This document shows positions 43,021-52,707 of a stretch of 64,000 nt of DNA, in pieces. Source of the stretch: Sulfitobacter sp. HGT1 (GTDB taxonomy: Bacteria; Pseudomonadota; Alphaproteobacteria; Rhodobacterales; Rhodobacteraceae); the NCBI RefSeq assembly GCF_013282155.1, contig NZ_BLWI01000019.1:1-64000 (forward strand). Reading direction: 5' to 3'. Position numbers and translations under genes: made by a program. Position 1 is the first letter of the stretch. Each line of letters opens with the position of its first letter. The notes under the pieces are model-generated. The model saw only the letters and a list, made by a program, of their open reading frames with translations. It was not told the DNA's origin and did not search any database.

Positions 43021-44782
43021 GGCATCTGACCTTGTGACCGGGTTCGAGTTCACGCAAAGCGGGGGCCTGCATGCCTTCAAAACGGTATTCTTCGGGCCAC
43101 AGCTGCGGGGAACCGGCCCCCTTGGCCACCAGATCCAGATCAATGGGGCGGTTGATGTCAGGTTCTGGCTGGGCCGCGATCAACGCTTTGGTATAAGGAT
43201 GCTGCGGATTGTAAAACAACGTATCGGGCGGGGCCTGTTCCACGATGACACCTGCACGCATGACGGCGACTTCGTCCGCGATGCGCGCGACGACGGCCAG
43301 ATCATGGCTGATGAACAGATAGCTCAGGTTGGCGCGTTCGCGGATGTCTTCGAGCAGGGTCAGGATCTGGTCCTGCACCGATACATCCAAGGCCGAGGTG
43401 GGTTCGTCACAGATCAGCAATCTGGGGTCCAGCGTCAAAGCCCGCGCAATCGACAGGCGTTGCCGTTGCCCGCCCGAAAACGCGTGGGGAAAGCGGCGCA
43501 GCATGTTTGTGTCCAGACCAACCCAGCTTAACATCTCGGCGGCCTTGTCGCGCCGGTCAGCGGCTGACCCGATGCCGTGAATTTCCATCGGTTCTGTCAG
43601 CGCATCCTGAACCCGCATTCTGGGGCTGAGCGATGAATAGGGGTCTTGGAAAACCATCTGCGCCTGACGCTGAAACAAGGTGCGCTCGGTGCGGTCCATG
43701 TTGTGAATTGAAATCGGCTCCGCGCCCTTGTCGGGACGGAACAACACCTCGCCGCCTTCGTCAGGTGTTTCCGCGCCCATTGCGATGCGGGCACAGGTGG
43801 TTTTGCCCGATCCGCTTTCGCCGACGATGGCCAGGGTTTTGCCCCGCGAGACCTGCAAGTCCACGTTCTGGCAGGCGGAAACGGTGACCGGTTTGCGCCA
43901 TCCGCCAGCCCGCATCGCATAGGTTTTCGACACGTTGCGCAGTTCAAGGATGACATCATCACGGACAGGCGGGCGGGCAGGGGTGGCAACCTGCGGGATC
44001 ATCGGTGCCGCGGCAAACAGCTTGGCCGTATAGGGGTGCGCGGGGGCGCCCAGAACATCTTTGGCAAGGCCGCTTTCCATGACGCGGCCCTTGTTCATGA
44101 CAACGACCTGCTGGGCCATATTGGCAACCACGCCCAAATCATGGGTGACAAGGATCACGCCCATGCCGGTGTCTTTTTGCAGGCTGCGGATCAGCCCCAA
44201 GACCTGCGCCTGCGTGGTCACGTCAAGCGCTGTGGTAGGTTCATCCGCGATCAGCAGTTCTGGCTTGGCGACCATGGCCATGGCGATCATCGCGCGCTGG
44301 CGCATCCCGCCGGACATTTCGAACGGATAGCTGCGCCACGCCCGCACAGGATCGGCGAACCCCACCTGTTCGAACTGTTCCAGCACGCAGCGCTTGGCCT
44401 CGGCCCGGCCCATGTTGCGATGCAACCGCAAGACTTCGGCCACCTGATTGCCCAAACGGTGCAGGGGCGACAGGGACCGCATAGGTTCCTGGAAAATCAT
44501 CGAAATCCGGTCGCCTCGGATGGCGCGCATTGCCTTTTCCGGCAGCGACATCAGCTCGGCCGTTCCGGTTGATCCGTGAAACTGGATGGACCCGCGGCGC
44601 AGCTGTGCGGCTTCGGGCAGAATGCGCAGCACCGACCGGCATGTCAGGGTTTTGCCCGACCCGCTTTCCCCGACAAGCGCCAGCGTTTCCCCGGCGTTCA
44701 CGCAAAAACTGACGCCGTCCACAATGGGTGCGGCATCACCAAACCCGACTGTAAGGTCGTTTACTTCCAAAAGGGCAGTCAT
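43013..44782 (-). CDS. ABC transporter ATPase with two fused nucleotide-binding domains (DppD-DppF fusion)
   Basis: A 589-residue protein with two full ABC domains. The first has Walker A GESGSGKT, signature [15 protein letters not shown] and Walker [13 protein letters not shown]. The second has [24 protein letters not shown] and [20 protein letters not shown] and HPYTKALI mark the DppD/OppD-type zones after each. It drives the importer encoded downstream and is the first gene of the operon, divergent from the methyltransferase gene at 44937. The substrate cannot be named. Confidence 0.94.
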   Translation of the reverse strand: MTALLEVNDLTVGFGDAAPIVDGVSFCVNAGETLALVGESGSGKTLTCRSVLRILPEAAQLRRGSIQFHGSTGTAELMSLPEKAMRAIRGDRISMIFQEPMRSLSPLHRLGNQVAEVLRLHRNMGRAEAKRCVLEQFEQVGFADPVRAWRSYPFEMSGGMRQRAMIAMAMVAKPELLIADEPTTALDVTTQAQVLGLIRSLQKDTGMGVILVTHDLGVVANMAQQVVVMNKGRVMESGLAKDVLGAPAHPYTAKLFAAAPMIPQVATPARPPVRDDVILELRNVSKTYAMRAGGWRKPVTVSACQNVDLQVSRGKTLAIVGESGSGKTTCARIAMGAETPDEGGEVLFRPDKGAEPISIHNMDRTERTLFQRQAQMVFQDPYSSLSPRMRVQDALTEPMEIHGIGSAADRRDKAAEMLSWVGLDTNMLRRFPHAFSGGQRQRLSIARALTLDPRLLICDEPTSALDVSVQDQILTLLEDIRERANLSYLFISHDLAVVARIADEVAVMRAGVIVEQAPPDTLFYNPQHPYTKALIAAQPEPDINRPIDLDLVAKGAGSPQLWPEEYRFEGMQAPALRELEPGHKVRCHA

Positions 44783-44936
44783 TCGGGTCCAAACGCTTTA
44801 AAACAGATCACTATGTGATAGAGTGAAGCCGATAATCAGGGCGGCGTCTAGGGGCCTTGGTCTTTGGCATAAGGATGCTACCTTGAGGGGTGGCGTGACC
44901 ACCGCGCAGCAAGCTGAAAATGAAAGTGATCCGAAA

Positions 44937-45425
44937 ATGAGCCGTCTGGACGTATTTATCAATCGTATGGTGTCGCAGCGCGCCTGCCTGAATCATGCCG
45001 TCGAATTAACCAAAGGGCAGCCCGGTCCGGTGTTCGAACTGGGTTTGGGGAATGGCCGCACATTTCATCACATGCGAGAGATCATGCCCGAACGCGAGAT
45101 TTTCGTTTTCGAGCGCGCAATCGCATCGAATCCCGACAGCACCCCTGCCGAGGATATGGTGTTTCTGGGGGATGTTTATGAAACCCTGCCAGCTGCATTA
45201 AAACGGTTCGGCCCCACGGTGCGGCTGATCCATGCTGATCTTGGGGGGCATGATCTGGCGAAAAACGATGCCTTTGCCAAAGCCCTGTCACCCTACATTG
45301 AGCCGCTGTTGGACCATGGCGGCATCATGGTTTCCAGTGACCGGATGTATTTCGATCACCTGCAAGAGATTCCCCTGCCAGCGGATGCAATTGAAGGGCG
45401 TTGCTTTATCTATCAGCGCGCCTGA
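44937..45425 (+). CDS. Class I SAM-dependent methyltransferase-like protein (paralogue)
   Basis: A 162-residue protein. The SAM motif PVFELGLGNGRTFHHMR and the acidic VFERAI that follows match the methyltransferase at 28696-29172. Both start MSRL, both have ELGLGNGRTF at the same place and both end in a similar way (FIYQRA here, LFYRA there). I choose ATG 44937 because it lines up with that paralogue; the frame is open 38 codons upstream. It stands alone between the ABC importer and the TRAP genes. Methyl acceptor unknown. Confidence 0.8.
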   Translation: MSRLDVFINRMVSQRACLNHAVELTKGQPGPVFELGLGNGRTFHHMREIMPEREIFVFERAIASNPDSTPAEDMVFLGDVYETLPAALKRFGPTVRLIHADLGGHDLAKNDAFAKALSPYIEPLLDHGGIMVSSDRMYFDHLQEIPLPADAIEGRCFIYQRA

Positions 45426-45548
45426 TGGTTCTGCTTTCTGGCTAAATAGCTGAATATAAACGAAATTAAATGCGCCGAAAGTGGAAAGTCATTTTCGGCG
45501 CACTATCCGCTTGCGGGTTGTGAATTCCGACCCTAGGTTCCATCATGA

Positions 45549-45585
45549 CATAGTGAAACCATGTTTCGCATAGTGAAACAATTTC
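45549..45585 (+). promoter_or_regulatory. Candidate IclR-type operator upstream of the TRAP operon
   Basis: Two direct copies of CATAGTGAAAC lie at 45549-45559 and 45569-45579, 20 bases apart. The first forms an inverted repeat GAAAC-CAT-GTTTC (45555-45567). The second extends into GAAA-CAA-TTTC. IclR-family proteins often bind short GAAAC/GTTTC palindromes. The site ends just before the ribosome site of the TRAP binding-protein gene. The operon's own IclR regulator is at 48556. Confidence 0.5.
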
Positions 45586-45600
45586 TTGGGAGGGAAATTC

Positions 45601-46656
45601 ATGTCCTTTATCAAAAATCTGTCCTTTGCCGCTGTTCTGGGCGTTGCTGCCTCTGTTGCGGGTGCTGAAACCGTCTTGATCCACGGTGAAGCCGGACCAA
45701 ACCGTGGCGCACGCGCAAACGCATTGCAGTGGTTCGCCGATCAGGTTGCCGAGCGTTCCGCCGGTGATCTGCGCATGGATATCCAATGGGGTGGCGCGCT
45801 GTTCAAGGCAAACGCGGCCGTTCAGTCCATCGCCGATGGCGTTGCCGACACAGGGTCGGTTATTGCCGTCTACTATCCGCAAGAGATGGCCGCCTATGGC
45901 ATCGCGGATTTGCCTGTAAACAACCCTGATGCATGGGTCGGTATGCGTGCAACGGATGAACTGATGCGCACAAACCCTGCCATCGCCGAAAACCTTGCCG
46001 ACAAGAACCTTGTCTATATCGGCACATGGACCACCAGCCAGGTCAACATCGGCTGCAAAGGCGATGCAATCCGGTCGGTCGCTGACATCGCAGGCAAGAA
46101 AGTGCGCGGCGTTGGCGCATATGGCAAAGTCTTTGGCGAAGAAGGTGCCAACATGGTCAACATGTCGATCTATGACGCGTACCAAGGGCTTGATACCGGT
46201 TTGATCGATTGCAGCCAGGGCTATTCCTATGCGGTTGCCGCGCTGAAGCAGGCCGAAGTGATCGACAGCTACACAATGCTGAACTGGGGCCAGGTTGGCG
46301 GTTTGGGTATCTTCATGAACAAAGACATGTTCGATTCCCTGACAGCGGAACAGCAAAACGTGCTGACCACCACCGGTGCCGACATGGCCGACGAATTTGG
46401 CCGCATGATCACCACAGCCAATGAAAACGCCATTGCATCGATGAAAGAACAGGGCGTCGAAATCATCGAACTGCCCGCAGAAGAGCGCGCAAAGCTGGTT
46501 GCGGGCGGTCAGAAGTTTCTGGGCGAATGGGCCGAGACCGCAAAAGCAGCGGGCCTGCCTGCCGACCAGATGCTGGAAGACTACGCCGCAATGATCGCCA
46601 AATACACGCAAGAGCGTGATACAAACGGCTATCCTTGGGCAAAAGCCAGCAACTAA
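45601..46656 (+). CDS. TRAP transporter solute-binding protein (DctP family)
   Basis: A 351-residue periplasmic protein with a signal peptide (MSFIKNLSFAAVLGVAASVAGA). The fold features are LRMDIQWGGALFKANAAVQSIADGVAD and VRGVGAYGKVFGEEGANMV, typical of TRAP binders. Family members bind organic acids through a conserved Arg, which cannot be placed with certainty here. ATG 45601 is preceded by GGGAGGG. It is the first gene of a plus-strand run with the small and large permeases and an IclR regulator. Confidence 0.92.
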   Translation: MSFIKNLSFAAVLGVAASVAGAETVLIHGEAGPNRGARANALQWFADQVAERSAGDLRMDIQWGGALFKANAAVQSIADGVADTGSVIAVYYPQEMAAYGIADLPVNNPDAWVGMRATDELMRTNPAIAENLADKNLVYIGTWTTSQVNIGCKGDAIRSVADIAGKKVRGVGAYGKVFGEEGANMVNMSIYDAYQGLDTGLIDCSQGYSYAVAALKQAEVIDSYTMLNWGQVGGLGIFMNKDMFDSLTAEQQNVLTTTGADMADEFGRMITTANENAIASMKEQGVEIIELPAEERAKLVAGGQKFLGEWAETAKAAGLPADQMLEDYAAMIAKYTQERDTNGYPWAKASN

Positions 46657-46685
46657 ACCATAGTTTTGAGGGAGGAGACGGGACC

Positions 46686-47219
46686 ATGTTGGTACCATTA
46701 GAGAAAATCCTGCTGGGATTGGGCGCGGTTGCGGTCATCCTGCTGGGGGTCTTGATTACAACCAATGTGGTCGCGCGCGCTGTCTTTTCCTCAAGCGTGC
46801 CTGACAGCGTCACCATGGTGCGGGAATTGATGGTCGCGGCCATCCTTCTGCCCCTTGGTGCCGCCACGGCCAACCGCGCCCATATCAGCGTCGCGTTTGT
46901 GTCTGACCGGTTCGGGCCGCGTTTGCGGTCCTGGCTGATCGTTCTGGGGTCGGTGATGGGGATGATCGCCCTGGCCGCCCTGATCTATGCCGGTACCCGC
47001 GAATTCCTCAGCGTTTGGGAAAAGGGCAGCTTTTTTTACGGCGACCTGAACCTGCCGAAATGGCCCGGACGTCTGCTGTTCATCATCGGCATCGGGGCCT
47101 GTTGGCTGCGTCTGGCCGAACTGGCGATCCGCGACATCCGCACAATTCTGTCGGGCGGCATCGTATCGGACGAACAGAACCACACCATCGAAGCATTCGC
47201 TGAAAAGGAGGCGCTGTAA
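46686..47219 (+). CDS. TRAP transporter small permease (DctQ family)
   Basis: A 177-residue membrane protein with four hydrophobic segments: LEKILLGLGAVAVILLGVL, a second near LMVAAILLPLGAA, a third near WLIVLGSVMGMIALAA and a fourth near LLFIIGIGACWLRLAEL. This matches DctQ topology. GGAGGAGACGGGACC precedes ATG 46686. Its TAA shares a base with the start of the large permease (TAATG). Confidence 0.9.
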   Translation: MLVPLEKILLGLGAVAVILLGVLITTNVVARAVFSSSVPDSVTMVRELMVAAILLPLGAATANRAHISVAFVSDRFGPRLRSWLIVLGSVMGMIALAALIYAGTREFLSVWEKGSFFYGDLNLPKWPGRLLFIIGIGACWLRLAELAIRDIRTILSGGIVSDEQNHTIEAFAEKEAL

Positions 47220-48559
47220 TGGACGCGTCAACCATTGGTCTGATCGCATTTGGTGCGGTCCTGTTTTTGCTGGCCATGCGCGTGCCTATTGCCTTTGCGC
47301 TGGCATCGGTCGCGACAATCGGCACCTTCTTTATCTTTGCGTTCCGCACCGGCACCTTTATGCCCGAACGCGCCATTCGTGCCACCACGTCGATGGTGTT
47401 CTCGAATTCCTTCGATCTGATCCATTCCTATGATCTGTCGATGATCCCGCTTTTCGTGGCGCTGGGCCATATCGCCTATCGCGCCGACATCACGACCAAG
47501 ATTTACCACGCGGCCAAGGTCTGGCTGACCCGCTTGCCCGGCGGTGTCGCAATGGCGTCCGTCATGGGCTGCGGCGGCTTTTCGGCGATCACCGGCAGTT
47601 CGATCGCCTGCGCATCGACGATGGGCCGGATTTGCACGCCTGAAATGCTGCGCATGGGCTATGACCCGCGTCTTGCCACCGCATCGGTGGCGGCAGGGGG
47701 CACGCTGGGGTCGCTGATCCCGCCATCTGTCTTGTTCATCATCTACGGTATCTTTACCGAAACCTCGATCTCGTCCCTGTTTCTGGCGGGTGTGTTGCCG
47801 GGCCTGTTGACGCTGGCGGGGTTCATCCTCGTGATCGCGGTCTGGGTCTGGTATTCACCTGAAATCGCCCCCCCAACCGACGTGCGCTATTCCTCGTCTG
47901 AACGCTTTCGGGCCGCGATTGAGAGCTGGCCCGCGGTCATGTTGTTCGTGCTGATCATCGGCGGCATCTATGGTGGTATCTTTACCGCGACCGAAGCGGC
48001 GGCTGTCTGCGTGGTCGCGGCGACATTGATCGGCTTTGCCCAAGGCAAGCTGAACCTGCAAGGTCTGTGGGACGCGGTCAAGGAAACCTGCATCCAGACC
48101 TCGGCGATCTTTTTCATCGCGGCGGGTGCCAAGATTTTCGTGGCCTTTATCGCGCTGACCAATGTTGCGCCGATGATCGTGAATGTTGTGTCTGATGCGC
48201 AGCTTTCCGTGGTGGCCCTGATGATCGCGATTGCGGTGATCTATCTGGTGCTGGGCATGTTCCTTGATCCCATCGGCATCATGGTTCTGACCCTGCCGCT
48301 GATGATCCCGCTGGTTGAAAGCTATGACCTGAACCTGATCTGGTTCGGTGTTGTGGTGATCAAGCTGCTTGAGATCGGCCTGATTACACCGCCTGTGGGC
48401 CTGAACGTGTTCGTGATCGCCAACGTGGTCGGCAAGGACGCCCCGATCGACAAGATCTTTGCCGGGATCACACGGTTCCTCAGTGTGGACTTTATCGTGC
48501 TGATCCTGATCATGTCCTTTCCGATGATTTCCTTGCTGATCCCCTTGGGCGCGCGATGA
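47219..48559 (+). CDS. TRAP transporter large permease (DctM family)
   Basis: A 446-residue, strongly hydrophobic permease with about twelve helices, the sodium-coupled carrier of the TRAP system. Family parts are GGVAMASVMGCGGFSAITGSS, AAGGTLGSLIPPSVLFIIYG and the late FLDPIGIMVLTLPLMIPLVES and GLITPPVGLNVFVI. It starts in a TAATG overlap with the small permease and ends in an ATGA overlap with the IclR gene. Confidence 0.94.
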   Translation: MDASTIGLIAFGAVLFLLAMRVPIAFALASVATIGTFFIFAFRTGTFMPERAIRATTSMVFSNSFDLIHSYDLSMIPLFVALGHIAYRADITTKIYHAAKVWLTRLPGGVAMASVMGCGGFSAITGSSIACASTMGRICTPEMLRMGYDPRLATASVAAGGTLGSLIPPSVLFIIYGIFTETSISSLFLAGVLPGLLTLAGFILVIAVWVWYSPEIAPPTDVRYSSSERFRAAIESWPAVMLFVLIIGGIYGGIFTATEAAAVCVVAATLIGFAQGKLNLQGLWDAVKETCIQTSAIFFIAAGAKIFVAFIALTNVAPMIVNVVSDAQLSVVALMIAIAVIYLVLGMFLDPIGIMVLTLPLMIPLVESYDLNLIWFGVVVIKLLEIGLITPPVGLNVFVIANVVGKDAPIDKIFAGITRFLSVDFIVLILIMSFPMISLLIPLGAR

Positions 48560-49332
48560 CCACAGAAGGAACAGACCGCAAGTTTGCAAACACCCTTGCC
48601 CGTGGGCTGGCCGTCTTGCGCGCCTTTCGGGCAAGCGACAGCGGTCTGACCCACGCGCAAATCTCCGAACGCACGGGCCTGCCAAAGCCGACGGTTTCGC
48701 GGCTGACCTATACCTTGTGCGAACTGGGGTATCTCAGCCACGGCGGGCGCAATGACCGCTTTCGCCTGGGGCCGTCGGCCATTGCGTTGGGCTCGGTCGC
48801 ATCGGTTGCGGTCAATTTCCTTGATCTGGCGTCCGAGGCGATGCAGCAATTGGCCGATGATACGGGCACGCTGGCGCTGGTGGCGGTGCGCGACGATTCT
48901 AAGATGCTGCTGGTGCGCACATGGCGTCCGCGCAACGCATCGACCATCTGGCTTGAGCCGGGGCACCGGATTCCGGTGTTTGGGTCGTCCTCTGGCATGG
49001 CCGTCGTGGCGTCACTTGGCGAAGAACGCTTTGCGCAGTTGACGCCCCAAAAGGATATGCGAGAGTTCCGGTCGGAGGGATATTCGCAATTGATCGGGCA
49101 AGGTTTCACATATGCACCCAAGGGTACGCGCTATGCACGCACCATAAATGCCGTAAGCGTCCCCTATTTCGCCGAGGAATTCGGCGAGCCGGTGGCGTTT
49201 ACCTGCGGGGCCATGCCCGGTGATCTGTCCGATGAACGTATCCGAGACGAAGTCGGCCCTGCGCTGCGCGAACTTGTACGCGCGCTGGAACAACGCACAG
49301 GCCGCACCCCGGCGCTCAGCCGCCGCGACTAA
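48556..49332 (+). CDS. IclR family transcriptional regulator
   Basis: A 258-residue regulator. The N-terminal winged helix-turn-helix is around RGLAVLRAFRASDSGLTHAQISERTGLPKPTVSRLTYTL. The C-terminal IclR effector domain follows, with a segment around LPGSSSGMAV-like FGSSSGMAVVASLG. It overlaps the TRAP large-permease gene by 4 nt and precedes the acyl-CoA genes, so it probably controls uptake and degradation together in response to the substrate or a CoA intermediate. A candidate operator lies at 45549-45585. Confidence 0.93.
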   Translation: MTTEGTDRKFANTLARGLAVLRAFRASDSGLTHAQISERTGLPKPTVSRLTYTLCELGYLSHGGRNDRFRLGPSAIALGSVASVAVNFLDLASEAMQQLADDTGTLALVAVRDDSKMLLVRTWRPRNASTIWLEPGHRIPVFGSSSGMAVVASLGEERFAQLTPQKDMREFRSEGYSQLIGQGFTYAPKGTRYARTINAVSVPYFAEEFGEPVAFTCGAMPGDLSDERIRDEVGPALRELVRALEQRTGRTPALSRRD

Positions 49333-49356
49333 GGTGAATAGACAGGAAATTGACAG

Positions 49357-51453
49357 ATGAGCGATAAAATCAACTACACCCGCAAAGGCGACATTGCCGT
49401 GTTGCGCATTCAGAACCCGCCGGTAAATGCATTGTCGCATGCCGTGCGCGAAGGTCTGGTTGCGGGCATAGCCCAAGCCGAAGCCGACGCAGGCGTCAAA
49501 GCGGTGGTGATCGTCGGCGAAGGCCGCGCCTTTATCGCTGGTGCCGATATCACCGAATTTGGCAAAACCCCGCTGGAACCCTATCTGCCCGATGTCTGCA
49601 AGCGGATCGAAGCCTCGCCGCTGATCGTTGTCGCGTCGATGCATGGCGTGTCCTTGGGCGGGGGGCTCGAGATCGCATTGTCGGCGCATTACCGCGTTGC
49701 GCAGCCATCGGCCCGTGTCGGCCTGCCCGAAGTGCATCTGGGCCTGATCCCCGGTGCCGGTGCCACGCAGCGTCTGCCGCGTTTGGTCGGTGTGGATGCA
49801 TCGCTTGATCTGATCACCTCGGGCCGTCAGGTCAAAGCGGACGAAGCGCTGAAGCTGGGCATCATCGACAAAATCGTCGAAGGCGACCCCGAAGAGGTCG
49901 GTCTGGCCTATGCGGAAACTCTGGTTGCCGAGGCAGCACCACGCCGTGCGGTCAGCGAAATGCCTGCCGCGCAAGCGATTGACTGGGATGCCGCCTATGA
50001 CGGCACGCTGAAAAAAGGCCGTGGCCAGATTTCCCCCGCCCATGCCGTGCGCGCGGTTCAGGCTGCTTCCGAGCTGCCGTTCGACGAGGGGATGCTGGCC
50101 GAACGCAAGATCTTCATGGACCTGATGGAAACCGATCAACGCCAAGGCATGATCCACGCGTTTTTCTCGGAACGTGCAGTGGGGAACCTGCCAGAGCTGA
50201 AAGGCGTCACGCCGCGCGGATTGCAGTCGATCGGGATCATCGGCGGCGGCACAATGGGCGCTGGCATCGCCACGGCGGCGCTGCTGGCCGGGTTCAACGT
50301 CGTGCTGATCGAAATGACGGCCGAGGCTGCCGACGCCGCACGGGGCCGCATCGCGGGCAACCTGTCGGGGGCGCTGAAGCGTGGCAAGATCAGCCAGATG
50401 AAATACGACGCGATGACCACCACCGCGCTTGAAGTGTCGATCAACTATGACAGCCTTGCCTTGGTTGATCTGGTGATCGAAGCCGTGTTCGAAGACATGG
50501 ACGTCAAGAAAGACGTGTTCGGCAAGCTGGATGCGGTGTGCAAGCCCGGTGCGATTTTGGCGTCGAACACATCCTATCTGGACATTGACGAAATCGCCGC
50601 CAGCACCTCGCGGCCTGAAGATGTGATCGGGCTGCACTTCTTCTCGCCCGCGCATATCATGAAACTGCTCGAGGTGGTTGTGGCCGACAAGACCGCACCC
50701 GACGTCGTCGCAACGGGCTTTGCGCTTGGCAAGGCGCTGAACAAGATAACGGTTCGGGCCGGCGTTTGTGACGGCTTTATCGGCAACCGCATTCTGGCGA
50801 CCTACCGCACCGCTGCCGATCACATGGTACTGGACGGCGTGCTGCCCTATCAGATCGACAAGGCGCTGGTTGATTTCGGCTTTGCTATGGGGCCCTTTGC
50901 TGTGGGCGATCTGGCGGGGCTTGATATCGGCTGGGCCACGCGCAAACGCAAGGCGGCCACACGTCATCCGGCTGAACGCGTGCCGACATATCCTGACAAA
51001 ATCTGCGAAGGCGGTAACTTTGGCCAGAAGACCGGCAAGGGCTATTATATCTACGAGGCAGGCACCCGTGGCGGCATTCCGAACCCCGACGTGCCCGTCT
51101 TGATCGAGGCCGAGCGCAAGGAGCGGGGCATCACCCCGCGTGATTTCACAGATGCCGAAATCGTGCGCCGCTATATGGCCGCGATGGTGAACGAGGCCGC
51201 AAAACTGCTGGGCGAAGGCATCGCGAAGCGTCCCCTCGACGTCGATATGGTGCTGCTGTTTGGCTATGGCTTCCCGCGCTATTGGGGTGGCCCGATGAAA
51301 TGGGCCGACCTGCAAGGGTTGCCCGCGTTGCTGGCCGATATCGAAACCTACGCCAAGGAAGACGCATGGTTCTGGGAACCGGCACCGCTGCTGAAACAAC
51401 TGGTGGCGGAGGGTCGCAGCTTTGACGATCTGAACAAAGAAGCCGCTCAATAA
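49357..51453 (+). CDS. Bifunctional enoyl-CoA hydratase/3-hydroxyacyl-CoA dehydrogenase (FadB/PimF-like)
   Basis: A 698-residue fusion. Residues about 1-190 are a crotonase domain with GADITEF and GVSLGGGLEIALS oxyanion segments. A Rossmann NAD-binding domain opens at IGIIGGGTMGAGIATAALLAG (about residue 292), with the 3-hydroxyacyl-CoA dehydrogenase His region in GLHFFSPAHIMKLLEV. Two C-terminal dehydrogenase repeats follow, including GFIGNRIL and GYGFPRYWGGPMKW. It performs hydration and oxidation of an enoyl-CoA. In this cluster the set resembles pimFCD-type dicarboxylate degradation, which is an inference. Confidence 0.94.
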   Translation: MSDKINYTRKGDIAVLRIQNPPVNALSHAVREGLVAGIAQAEADAGVKAVVIVGEGRAFIAGADITEFGKTPLEPYLPDVCKRIEASPLIVVASMHGVSLGGGLEIALSAHYRVAQPSARVGLPEVHLGLIPGAGATQRLPRLVGVDASLDLITSGRQVKADEALKLGIIDKIVEGDPEEVGLAYAETLVAEAAPRRAVSEMPAAQAIDWDAAYDGTLKKGRGQISPAHAVRAVQAASELPFDEGMLAERKIFMDLMETDQRQGMIHAFFSERAVGNLPELKGVTPRGLQSIGIIGGGTMGAGIATAALLAGFNVVLIEMTAEAADAARGRIAGNLSGALKRGKISQMKYDAMTTTALEVSINYDSLALVDLVIEAVFEDMDVKKDVFGKLDAVCKPGAILASNTSYLDIDEIAASTSRPEDVIGLHFFSPAHIMKLLEVVVADKTAPDVVATGFALGKALNKITVRAGVCDGFIGNRILATYRTAADHMVLDGVLPYQIDKALVDFGFAMGPFAVGDLAGLDIGWATRKRKAATRHPAERVPTYPDKICEGGNFGQKTGKGYYIYEAGTRGGIPNPDVPVLIEAERKERGITPRDFTDAEIVRRYMAAMVNEAAKLLGEGIAKRPLDVDMVLLFGYGFPRYWGGPMKWADLQGLPALLADIETYAKEDAWFWEPAPLLKQLVAEGRSFDDLNKEAAQ

Positions 51454-51501
51454 TTGAACAAGGGCGCAATGCCCGAACGACATAAACCGGAGGAAAGATT
51501 A

Positions 51502-52707
51502 ATGGATCTGAGCTATAGCGACGAAGAAAAGGCATTCCGCGCCGAAGTGCGCGCCTTTCTTGAGGAAAAACTTCCCAAGGAAATGAGCGATAAAATTCGC
51601 AAAGGCGAAGAGCTGGGCAAAGCGGGACAAGAAGAATGGCACGCCATTCTGAACGCCCAGGGCTGGCTGGCCCCGAACTGGCCCAAGAAATTTGGCGGTG
51701 CCGAATGGAACGCCGTTCAGCGCCACATTTTCGAGGAAGAAGCCGCCGCACATTATGCCCCGCGCATCGTGCCGTTCGGTCTGTCGATGCTGGCCCCCGT
51801 GCTGCAAAAATTCGGCTCGCAAGAGCAGAACGATTACTGGCTGCCCCGCATCCTGTCGGGCGAAGACTGGTGGTGTCAGGGTTATTCCGAACCGGGTGCC
51901 GGTTCCGACCTTGCCTCGCTGAAAACCGAGGCCGTGCTGAACGAAGAGGGCACGCATTACATCGTCAACGGTCAGAAGACCTGGACGACCCTTGGCCAGC
52001 ACGCCAACATGATCTTCTGCCTTGTGCGCACCGACAAGAAGGTAAAGCAGCAAGAAGGTATCTCGTTCCTGCTGATCGACATGGATAATCCCGGCGTCGA
52101 AGTCCGCCCGATCATCCTGCTGGATGGCACCCACGAGGTGAACGAAGTCTGGTTCACCGATTGCAAGGTTCCGGTCGAAAACCTTGTCGGCAAGGAAAAC
52201 GAAGGCTGGACCTATGCCAAGTACCTGCTGACCCACGAACGCACCAACATCGCAGGCGTCGGGTTCTCTCAGGCCGGTCTGACCGCGGTCAAGCGGATCG
52301 CACGCGCCGAAATGTCCGGCGGCAAGCCGTTGATGGAAAACCCGCACTTTGCGGCACGTGTTGCACGGGTTGAAATCGACCTGATGGCGATGAGCACGAC
52401 CAATTTGCGCATCGTTTCCAAGGCGGCGGCAGGTGCGGCACCGGGTGTTGAATCCTCCATGCTCAAGGTCAAAGGCACGATCATCCGTCAGGAAATCAAC
52501 GATCTGGCCCGCCGTGCGGCAGGTGCCTACGCGATGCCATTCGCATCCGAAGCGATTGAGGGGTCCAACCTTGCCCTGCCTGATCCGTTGAACGCAGGCC
52601 CCGTGGCCGCGCAATATTTCAACAACCGTAAACTGTCGATCTTTGGCGGCTCGAACGAAATCCAGCGCCAGATCATTGCCAAAACAACGATGGGAGGTGG
52701 AGCATGA
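51502..52707 (+). CDS. Acyl-CoA dehydrogenase (PimC-like large subunit)
   Basis: A 401-residue flavoprotein. It opens MDLSYSDEEKAFRAEVRAFL, with GWLAPNWPKKFGGAEWNAV, WWCQGYSEPGAGSDLASL (substrate/FAD region) and SIFGGSNEIQRQIIA near the C terminus. This pattern matches the pimeloyl-CoA dehydrogenase large-subunit type as I remember it. ATG 51502 is preceded by GGAGGAAAG; the earlier in-frame ATGs lack a good site. Its stop overlaps the partner dehydrogenase by 4 nt, so the two likely form a heteromer. Confidence 0.92.
   Translation: MDLSYSDEEKAFRAEVRAFLEEKLPKEMSDKIRKGEELGKAGQEEWHAILNAQGWLAPNWPKKFGGAEWNAVQRHIFEEEAAAHYAPRIVPFGLSMLAPVLQKFGSQEQNDYWLPRILSGEDWWCQGYSEPGAGSDLASLKTEAVLNEEGTHYIVNGQKTWTTLGQHANMIFCLVRTDKKVKQQEGISFLLIDMDNPGVEVRPIILLDGTHEVNEVWFTDCKVPVENLVGKENEGWTYAKYLLTHERTNIAGVGFSQAGLTAVKRIARAEMSGGKPLMENPHFAARVARVEIDLMAMSTTNLRIVSKAAAGAAPGVESSMLKVKGTIIRQEINDLARRAAGAYAMPFASEAIEGSNLALPDPLNAGPVAAQYFNNRKLSIFGGSNEIQRQIIAKTTMGGGA

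Noticed and set aside
49012-51483. Very long minus-strand frame of 823 codons opposite the FadB-like gene
   Set aside because: It is a shadow of the real plus-strand genes caused by high GC in the third position; composition is His/Arg/Gln-rich and no start signal exists.
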